A stretch of DNA of 64,000 nucleotides from BOG-908 sp963751795 (GTDB lineage: Bacteria; Pseudomonadota; Alphaproteobacteria; Acetobacterales; Acetobacteraceae). The position numbers and the translations under genes are program-made. How positions within the stretch are numbered: position 1 is the stretch's first letter; the number at the start of each line of letters is the position of its first letter. The DNA lies in NCBI GenBank assembly GCA_963751795.1, contig CAVVVI010000002.1:496001-560000 (forward strand). The letters run 5' to 3'. The notes beneath the pieces are model-generated. The model did not search any database. It had not been told where the DNA came from and worked only from the letters and a program-made list of their open reading frames with translations. Shown piece by piece: positions 58,374-64,000 of the stretch.

Positions 58374-58616
58374 ATGCACGGACAACTGGATCTGGCCCAG
58401 GACGAGGCCCTCACCAACGAGCTGAGCCAGGCCGGCGAGGCGGTGGACCGCGCGATCGGCGGCATGCTCGCACGCGGCCTGAGCCCGGTCGCCGCCGCCT
58501 CCGCACTGCTGGGCGGCGCACTTTGTCTGATGTCGAAAACCATGGGGGACGAGGCGGTGCTGCAATTACTGCACAACGCCGCCGCCGGCGTGCGCGCCGG
58601 CGATCTCAGGCGCTAG
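58374..58616 (+). CDS. small hypothetical protein with helical core
   Basis: An 80-residue protein; ATG 58374 lies after GAGG. The N-terminus is acidic/helical (LAQDEALTNELSQAGEAVDR), then Gly/Ala-rich (GMLARGLSPVAAASALLGGA) with a short hydrophobic stretch, then an amphipathic helix (DEAVLQLLHNAAAGVRAGDL). No known motif. It lies in a forward run after atm1 and just before the START-like gene. Confidence 0.5.
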   Translation: MHGQLDLAQDEALTNELSQAGEAVDRAIGGMLARGLSPVAAASALLGGALCLMSKTMGDEAVLQLLHNAAAGVRAGDLRR

Positions 58617-58619
58617 GCC

Positions 58620-59096
58620 GTGCCGATCCACTGGCCGGAGCGCTACGCCACCGACCGCGTCGCCGCCCATGTCAGCAACGAGATCTCCATCGCCGCCCCG
58701 CCCGCCATTGTGTGGCGCCACCTGATCCGTGCGGCGGCCTGGCCCGACTGGTATCCGAACGCCTCCAAGGTGCGCATCGCGGGCGGGGCCGACACGCTGG
58801 CCCCGGGCATCCATTTCACCTGGCGCACCTTCGGCGTCGCCGTCCGCTCCACCGTGCAGGAATTCGTCGAGGGCGAGCGCATCGCCTGGGACGGCAGCGG
58901 GCTGGGGCTGGACGTCTACCACGCCTGGCTGATCGAGCATCGGCCCACCGGTTGCTGGGTGCTGACCGAGGAAAACCAGAACGGCCTGGCCGCGCGCCTG
59001 CAGGCCCGGCTGATGCCCCGTCGCATGTATGACGGCCACCAGCTCTGGCTGCGCCAGCTCAAGGCCCGCGCCGAAGCCGCGCAACCCGCGGCCTAG
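58620..59096 (+). CDS. SRPBCC (START-like) ligand-binding protein
   Basis: A 158-residue SRPBCC-fold protein: VSNEISIAAPPAIVWRHLIR, WPDWYPNASKVRIAGG, FTWRTFGVAVRSTVQEFVEG and the C-terminal helix LARLQARLMPRRMYDGHQL-like region. The START-like cavity binds hydrophobic ligands; no specific activity is evident. GTG 58620 is the only suitable start, three bases after the previous stop, so the two are coupled. Confidence 0.7.
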   Translation: MPIHWPERYATDRVAAHVSNEISIAAPPAIVWRHLIRAAAWPDWYPNASKVRIAGGADTLAPGIHFTWRTFGVAVRSTVQEFVEGERIAWDGSGLGLDVYHAWLIEHRPTGCWVLTEENQNGLAARLQARLMPRRMYDGHQLWLRQLKARAEAAQPAA

Positions 59097-59133
59097 GCTG
59101 CGTTCTGTCAGGCACTCCAGAAGGGAACGCACC

Positions 59134-59436
59134 ATGTCAGGCCAGCAAGGCACCGACGAAGTCGACACCGGCAAGCACGAGGCCGCCCGCCAGCAGGCCG
59201 AACACGCCGAACAGGGCGGTGACCGCGCCGCCGAGATGCTCGACGAGGCCACGCGCACCGACCCGGACGCGCTGGCCACCGCGCTGGCCGAAGACGGCCC
59301 GGTCTTCGCCGGAGACGAAGGCACTGCCAGCGACGAAGAAGTCGCCGCCATCAGCCGCACGGTGGGCGTGGGCGCCGACGCCCCCTCACACGCCGGCATC
59401 ACCGGCTCGGGGAGCGGCGCCGACGCCATGGAGTGA
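59134..59436 (+). CDS. acidic small hypothetical protein
   Basis: A 100-residue, strongly acidic protein; ATG 59134 follows AAGGGAACGC. It is rich in Ala/Asp/Glu (ARQQAEHAEQGGDRAAEMLD and GDEGTASDEEVAAISRTVGV) with one positive cluster near the start. It reads as intrinsically disordered or a helix-rich stress protein. No domain is recognised. The gap to mfd follows. Confidence 0.5.
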   Translation: MSGQQGTDEVDTGKHEAARQQAEHAEQGGDRAAEMLDEATRTDPDALATALAEDGPVFAGDEGTASDEEVAAISRTVGVGADAPSHAGITGSGSGADAME

Positions 59437-59453
59437 TCCCGGGCTGCGGAAGG

Positions 59454-59496
59454 CAAGGGGCTTTGCCCCTTGACCCCACCAAAGGCGAGCCTTTGG
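59454..59496 (+). repeat. REP-like palindrome pair, copy 1
   Basis: Two adjacent palindromes, CAAGGGGC-TTT-GCCCCTTG (59454-59472) and CCAAAGG-CGAG-CCTTTGG (59479-59496), joined by ACCCCA. The core GGGGCTTTGCCCCTTGACCCC recurs inverted at 59723-59743. Such REP-type units with a CCAAAGG partner are plentiful in Acetobacteraceae in my recollection, but copy number is not visible here. Confidence 0.7.
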
Positions 59497-59704
59497 AATC
59501 GTGATGGTAAAGGCCGCATTGCAGTAACCGTCCGCATCACGGACGGTAGATCGCCTTGGTCTGCTTGCCTCTTGATAAACTTAGACCTCGATTAATCATA
59601 CTTGCCAGAAGTTATAAGATTTTCCGGCCAAAGTTTTCGTTCGTAGCTGAGCCACCGGCTCAGCCATGGCTTCCGGAGGTCCTGACTTAGAGGATTGGGG
59701 TTTT

Positions 59705-59746
59705 GGGGTCTCAGACCCCAACGGGGTCCAGGGGCAGAGCCCCTGG
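59705..59746 (-). repeat. REP-like palindrome pair, copy 2 (inverted)
   Basis: On the minus strand CCAGGGGC-TCT-GCCCCTGG (59728-59746) is followed by GACCCC and then a GGGGTCT/AGACCCC palindrome (59705-59719). The core matches copy 1 at 19 of 21 positions and runs in the opposite direction, so the two bound the AT-richer stretch as an inverted pair. Confidence 0.7.
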
Positions 59747-59772
59747 CCTTCCTGCGCAACCCGTCGAAAGCC

Positions 59773-62700
59773 TCAGCCCGCCGACTCCCTGATCCGGTCC
59801 AGCATCTCCCCAGCTGCGGCCAGCCGCTCGCTCGCAGTCGTCGTGTGCACCCGCAGCAACAGCCGGGCATCCTTGCGCTCCAGCCCCGCCACCGCGCCCG
59901 GCTCGCCGCGCATCTCGGCGGCCACCGCGGCCGGGCCGGCTTCCAGCCGCGCCACGCCCAGCTCCCGACAGGCGGCCCGCAGGCCGGCCACGGCCACCAG
60001 ATTGGCCAGGGGCTCGGGGAGCGGGCCAAAGCGGTCCTCCAACTCCTCGGTCAGCTCGGCGGCATCCGGGCTGTGGCCCAATCGCACATGCAACGCGATC
60101 CGCGCGGCGGTATCGGGCATGTAGTCGGGCGGGATGAACGCCGGCAGATCGAGGGCCAACACCGGCCGCCACTCGTCGGCATCCTCGCCGCGCAGCCGCG
60201 CCATCGCCTGTGCCAGCTTGTGGCGCGCGAGCTCGGTGCCCAGCAGCTTGGCGTGCCCGGCCTGGTCGTCGCCCAGCAGGTCGCCGGCACCGCGCTGGTC
60301 CAAATCGGCCGCCGCTATAGCGAAACCGGCGCCCAGCCCGTCATGCGCGGCCAGCGCCGCCAACCGCCGCACGGCGCCCGGGCCGGGCGGTGCCGCCGGA
60401 TCGGTGAACAGCCACGCCATGCCGCGCGCGCGGGCACGGCCCACCCGCCCGCGCAGCTGGTGCAGCTGCGCCAGGCCGAAATGGTCCGCGTGCCACACCA
60501 AAATCGTGTTGGCGCGCGGTATGTCCAAACCGGCCTCGATGATGTCGGTCGAAAGCAGCACATCGCCGTGGCCGTCGGCGAAGCCAACCAGCACGCTGTC
60601 CAGCGCATCGGGCTTCATCTTGCCATGCAGCACCACCACCGACAGTTCCGGCACCAGCGCGCCCAGCCGGGCCGCCAGCCGATCGAGGTCCTCGATGCGC
60701 GGGCACACGCAGAAGCTCTGGCCGCCGCGGGCGTGCTCGCGCAGCAGGGCGGTGCGCACCAGCGCCTCATCCTCTGGCACCACCGTGGTGCGCACCGGCT
60801 GGCGTCGCGCCGGCGGCGTGGTCAGCACCGAGATAGTCTGCAGCCCGGCCAGCGCGCCCTGCAACGTGCGCGGAATGGGCGTGGCGGTCAGCGTCAGCGC
60901 GTGCACGCCCTCCTGCAGCCGCGCCAGCGCCGCCTTGGCCTTGGTGCCGAAGCGCTGCTCCTCGTCGATGATCACCAGCGCCAGGTCGGCAAAGGCGACC
61001 GTCTCGGCGGCGAGCGCCTGCGTGCCGATCACCACGCGCAACGTGCCATCGGCCAGGCGCCCACGCAGGCTGCGCGCCTCGGCCGCCCCCGTCAGGCGCG
61101 ACAGGGCGGCCACCTCGATCCCGAGCGCCGCGAACCGGCGCCGGAAGCTCGTCAGATGCTGGCGCACCAGCACGGTGGTGGGCGCCAGAATGGCCACCTG
61201 CCGGCCGCTCAGCGCGGCGGCCGCCGCGGCGCGCAAGGCCGCCTCGGTCTTGCCGAAACCCACGTCGCCGCAGAGCAGCCGGTTCATCGGATGCGGCGTG
61301 GCCAGGTCGGCGGCAATCTCGTCGAACGCCGCCTGCTGGTCCGGTGTGGGCGTGAAGGCGAAACCCGCCACGAAGCGGTCCATCGCCCGCTTGGGCGGCC
61401 GCAGCGCCGGCGCGCTCACGCCGGCGCGCGCGGTGGCCTGCGCCACCAGCGTGCGCGCCGTCTCCTCCGTGCTGGCCAGCACCGCATCGCGCCGCCGCAA
61501 CCAGCTGCCGCCATCGGCGCGGTCCAGCGTCACGCCCTCGGTGCCTGAACCGTAGCGCCACACGCGGTCCGTCTCGGCGCAATCAACCAGCTTGCGGGCG
61601 CCGCCGGCAAAGCCCAGCACCAGATGGTCGGCCGGATGGGCGGTCGTCACCGTCTCCAGCCCGTCCAGCCGCGCCATGCCGTAATCCATGTGGATCACCG
61701 CATCGCCGGGGCGCAGCGCCACGTCGAACAGGCCCTCGTGGCTGGCCCGCCCATGCCGGGGCGGCAGCACGTCCGATGCCGCCAGCACCGTGGCCGCCGC
61801 GCCCGCGAAGCCGCGCGCCACCCCGGCCGGCAGCACGCCGACGCTGCCGGCCGGCAGTGCCGCCAAAGCGGCATAGCCTGCGCAGGCCGGCCCCGCTTGG
61901 CCCAACGCGCGCGCCAGGCGCTGGCCCGAGAGGCCGATGCGCTGCCCGGCAGCCGACTGCGCGGCAACATACGCCCGCGCGACGCCCACGGGATTGCGTT
62001 GGCTGCGGAAAGCCGGCAGCGCGTCGGCATCCGGCCAGTCGATCGTCTCGGCACGCTGCGTGGCCGCCTGCCAGGCTGCCTCATCCAGATACAGGCCTTC
62101 GGCGGGCAGGGCGCCCCCGGTGGCGCGGCACAATGCCACCCGCGTGGCACGCGCCTCGGCAAGCTGCGCCAGGTGGTCGCCCACCCGCTCGCCGGCCTGC
62201 GGGTCCAGCAGCACGCTCGCCGCGGGCAGCAGTTCGAACACGCTCACCAACGGGCCGGCCAGCGTCGGCAACGCATGCTCCAGGCCGGGCGTGCGCGCCT
62301 GCTCATCAGCAACCTCCGGCCACACCACTTCGGAAGCCGGGCCGACCGCCTGCTGATCCACCTGGCCGGCGCTGCGCTGGGTGCCCGGGTCGAAGCGATC
62401 GATTTCGATGATCCTGGCCGCCGCGCCTTCGCCCTCGAAGCGTATGCGCAGCGCGGCGCCTCCATCCGCCGGCACCACGTCCACCACGCTGGCCTGACAC
62501 GCCATGTCGCCCGGCTGGTCGGCCTCGTCGGCCAGCACATAGCCCAGCCGCGCCAGCCGCGCGCACAGCGCCTCGGTCCCGCAAACCTGCGAGGTGGCCA
62601 CCTCGACGGTATGGTGCGCCGGCGGCGGCAGGCGCTGCACGGCCGCCTCGGGCGAGGCGATCACCAAAAGCGTAGAGCCATCGGCCATCGCCTGCAGCGC

Positions 62701-62943
62701 GCGCATGCGCTGCCCCATCACCGCGCGCGAGGGACTAGCCCGGTCGTAGGCGAGGCAATCCCAGCCGGGCAGCAGCACCGGCCCGAGCTCGGGCACCAGG
62801 GCGGCCGCGGAAGCCGCCAGCCTTGCTGCCTGAGCCTCGCTACGGGCCACCAGCAGCAGGCAGGCGGCCCCGCGCGCCGGCAGGCCGGCCAGCCCCGCAT
62901 CCTCGCTGCCGTGCACGCCGCCATGCCCGTCCTGTTCTGCCAC
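59773..62943 (-). CDS. mfd: transcription-repair coupling factor
   Basis: Superfamily 2 translocase that removes stalled RNA polymerase and recruits UvrA. With GTG 62943 the protein is 1056 residues (E. coli 1148). The UvrB-like N-terminal module includes LLPGWDCLAYDRASPSR. The RecG-like motor has LCGDVGFGKTEAALRA (Walker A), LVIIDEEQRFG (Walker B) and LTLTATPIPRTLQGAL (motif III/TATP), with VLLSTDIIEAGLDIPRANTI near motif V. The C-terminal DRFGPLPEPL (TRCF-type) domain is present. The longer N-terminal frame to 63039 is not family-like. Confidence 0.95.
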   Translation of the reverse strand: MAEQDGHGGVHGSEDAGLAGLPARGAACLLLVARSEAQAARLAASAAALVPELGPVLLPGWDCLAYDRASPSRAVMGQRMRALQAMADGSTLLVIASPEAAVQRLPPPAHHTVEVATSQVCGTEALCARLARLGYVLADEADQPGDMACQASVVDVVPADGGAALRIRFEGEGAAARIIEIDRFDPGTQRSAGQVDQQAVGPASEVVWPEVADEQARTPGLEHALPTLAGPLVSVFELLPAASVLLDPQAGERVGDHLAQLAEARATRVALCRATGGALPAEGLYLDEAAWQAATQRAETIDWPDADALPAFRSQRNPVGVARAYVAAQSAAGQRIGLSGQRLARALGQAGPACAGYAALAALPAGSVGVLPAGVARGFAGAAATVLAASDVLPPRHGRASHEGLFDVALRPGDAVIHMDYGMARLDGLETVTTAHPADHLVLGFAGGARKLVDCAETDRVWRYGSGTEGVTLDRADGGSWLRRRDAVLASTEETARTLVAQATARAGVSAPALRPPKRAMDRFVAGFAFTPTPDQQAAFDEIAADLATPHPMNRLLCGDVGFGKTEAALRAAAAAALSGRQVAILAPTTVLVRQHLTSFRRRFAALGIEVAALSRLTGAAEARSLRGRLADGTLRVVIGTQALAAETVAFADLALVIIDEEQRFGTKAKAALARLQEGVHALTLTATPIPRTLQGALAGLQTISVLTTPPARRQPVRTTVVPEDEALVRTALLREHARGGQSFCVCPRIEDLDRLAARLGALVPELSVVVLHGKMKPDALDSVLVGFADGHGDVLLSTDIIEAGLDIPRANTILVWHADHFGLAQLHQLRGRVGRARARGMAWLFTDPAAPPGPGAVRRLAALAAHDGLGAGFAIAAADLDQRGAGDLLGDDQAGHAKLLGTELARHKLAQAMARLRGEDADEWRPVLALDLPAFIPPDYMPDTAARIALHVRLGHSPDAAELTEELEDRFGPLPEPLANLVAVAGLRAACRELGVARLEAGPAAVAAEMRGEPGAVAGLERKDARLLLRVHTTTASERLAAAGEMLDRIRESAG

Positions 62944-63062
62944 GCCTGCGCCCCCGTCCGGCGCCGGGAATGTCCGGCGCCAGCGCGCACCAACGGCGGC
63001 GGGCCCGGCCGGTTCGCGGCCGGCTGCTGCAACCCGCAAGCCGCATGGCGCGCTTGGGCAGC

Positions 63063-63485
63063 ATGACCGACGCCCCCGGCCTGGACCGCTTCATCGCAGC
63101 GCAGGCGCCCTTATGGCTCCAGGTGACGGCCGAGCTGCGCGCCGGCCGCAAGCAGACGCATTGGATGTGGTTCGTCTTCCCGCAGCTCGCGGGCCTGGGC
63201 CAAAGCGCCACTGCTCGGCACTACGGGATCGCCGATCTCGCCGAGGCGCAGGCCTACCTGGCCCACACCCTGCTCGGCCCCCGGCTGCTGGAGGCAACAC
63301 GGCTGGTCAACGCCCATGCCGGCCGCACCGCGCTGGCCATCTTCGGGACGCCGGACGACCTGAAATTCCGTTCCTGCGCCACGCTGTTCGCGCGTGCCGG
63401 CGGCGGGCGGGACTTCACCCAGGCGCTCGCGAGCTTCTACGGCGGCCAGGAGGATGCCGCGACTTTGCGCCTGCTGACGGCGTGA
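63063..63485 (+). CDS. DUF1810 family protein
   Basis: A 140-residue protein: LDRFIAAQAPLWLQVTAELR, AGRKQTHWMWFVFPQLAGLG, GIADLAEAQAYLAHTLLGPR and FGTPDDLKFRSCATLFARAG, which is the DUF1810 pattern with conserved HWMWFxFPQ and DxxKxxS. ATG 63063 is the family-like start. Role unknown. It is divergent from mfd and convergent with ispG. Confidence 0.88.
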   Translation: MTDAPGLDRFIAAQAPLWLQVTAELRAGRKQTHWMWFVFPQLAGLGQSATARHYGIADLAEAQAYLAHTLLGPRLLEATRLVNAHAGRTALAIFGTPDDLKFRSCATLFARAGGGRDFTQALASFYGGQEDAATLRLLTA

Positions 63486-63497
63486 ACCCCGCCTCGG

Positions 63498-64000
63498 TTA
63501 GCCCGCCACCTCGGCCAGCACCGGTGCCGCCACCACCGCCTCGGCCTTGATCGCCTCCACCCGCCGTTCGACCTGCTCGACGATGTGGTCGATCATGCTC
63601 GCCCCCTCCACCGTGTGGTCCTGCCGGCCCGCGGCATAGACCATGTGCCGCCCGTTGCCGCCGCCGGTCACGCCCAAATCGGTCATCAGCGCCTCGCCCG
63701 GCCCGTTCACCACGCAGCCGATGATCGACAGCGTCACCGGCGTTTCGATATGCGCCAGCCGCTCTTCCAGGGTCGCCACCGTGCGGATCACGTCGAAGCC
63801 CTGCCGTGCGCAAGAGGGGCAGGAGATGATCTTGACCCCGCGATGGCGGATGCCGAGCGATTTGAGGATGTCCCAGCCCACATGCACCTCCTCGGCCGGC
63901 TCGGCCGAAAGGCTGACGCGCAGCGTGTCGCCGATGCCCGCCCACAGCAGGTTGCCCAGCCCGATGGCGGACTTCACCGTGCCGGCGCGCTTGCCGCCGG
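63498..64000 (-). CDS. ispG: 4-hydroxy-3-methylbut-2-en-1-yl diphosphate synthase (partial, 5' end outside window)
   Basis: Iron-sulfur enzyme of the MEP isoprenoid pathway. The C-terminal domain is visible: VKSAIGLGNLLWAGIGDTLR, IISCPSCARQGFDVIRTV (two of the [4Fe-4S] cysteines), IIGCVVNGPGEALMTDLGVT (third Cys and the conserved Glu) and a final Ala/Val-rich tail. The frame continues off the right edge; about 167 residues are seen. Convergent with the DUF1810 gene. Confidence 0.95.
   Translation of the reverse strand, partial: GGKRAGTVKSAIGLGNLLWAGIGDTLRVSLSAEPAEEVHVGWDILKSLGIRHRGVKIISCPSCARQGFDVIRTVATLEERLAHIETPVTLSIIGCVVNGPGEALMTDLGVTGGGNGRHMVYAAGRQDHTVEGASMIDHIVEQVERRVEAIKAEAVVAAPVLAEVAG

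Larger units (their letters stand above)
59437..59772. other. gene-free 336-base gap bounded by REP-like repeats
   Basis: This interval contains two REP-like repeats near its ends and an AT-richer core (about 59500-59690) with a hairpin ACCGTCCG-CATCA-CGGACGGT (59527-59547) and a GAGCC/GGCTC pair near 59650. No ORF with a ribosome site was found. It separates the forward run from mfd on the minus strand. Confidence 0.6.

Noticed and set aside
62944..63039. N-terminal extension of mfd from TTG 63039
   Set aside because: The added 32 residues are Ala/Arg/Pro-rich and unlike Mfd; GTG 62943 gives a family-like start.
1..64000. CRISPR arrays, rRNA or complete tRNA genes
   Set aside because: No regularly spaced repeats, no rRNA-like blocks and no cloverleaf with consistent arms were found.

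Overview
The window is GC-rich (roughly two thirds G+C by eye) and carries a gene set typical of Alphaproteobacteria: a CcrM-type GANTC methyltransferase, a TrcR/DUF1013 regulator, a DUF1192 protein, an OlsB-like N-acyltransferase, a Fur/Mur-type regulator, two DUF465 proteins, Bpt leucyltransferase and an Atm1-type exporter. The fabD-fabG-acpP-fabF-mltG-gmk order and the GGGGCTnTGCCCC-type extragenic repeats suggest Rhodospirillales, probably Acetobacteraceae. That family placement is inference.

Layout. 1-8680: chromosomal housekeeping. It holds the 5' part of rpsF, a divergent sulfotransferase-like gene, a fatty-acid synthesis operon (fabD, fabG, acpP, fabF) running into mltG, a strong bidirectional terminator, an RTX-like beta-repeat protein, and gmk. 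8677-33513: a contractile-tailed, head-and-tail prophage or GTA-like element. It has a repressor and HTH protein at the left, then terminase, portal, scaffold, capsid, connector genes, sheath, tube, a frameshifted tail chaperone, tape measure, U/X/D/V/W/J/I-type baseplate genes, three receptor-binding genes, two exported proteins (one a split SGNH hydrolase), a holin-like protein and a small lipoprotein. I see no integrase, replication gene, capsid protease or endolysin. 33604-41063: a lactate-type MFS carrier, an S24 LexA-like regulator with an SOS box upstream, ccrM, a short-chain dehydrogenase followed by an HSL-type esterase, an FSR-type MFS pump and a YbhB/RKIP protein. 41190-46605: rpmE, a small heat-shock protein behind a candidate RpoH promoter and ROSE RNA thermometer, TrcR, the purE-purK operon, nth and a DUF2244 membrane protein. 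46608-64000: an XRE regulator; fur-olsB-lnt on the minus strand; two small membrane proteins; an orphan ABC ATPase; a penicillin-acylase-like Ntn hydrolase; bpt; a DUF4743/Nudix protein; an Atm1-type exporter; three small genes; a repeat-bounded AT-richer gap; mfd; a DUF1810 protein; and the 3' part of ispG.

Strand composition adds one large-scale feature. The plus strand is G-rich up to about 33.5 kb whatever the gene orientation, and C-rich from about 33.6 kb onward. The switch falls at the right edge of the phage-like element. A G-to-C switch in this direction is what a replication terminus looks like, or a recent inversion joint.

Within the phage-like element two -1 slippery heptamers are in phase with their reading frames. 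One (GGGAAAC) is the classic tail-chaperone site. The other (seven G) would fuse the small terminase-like ORF to the large terminase.
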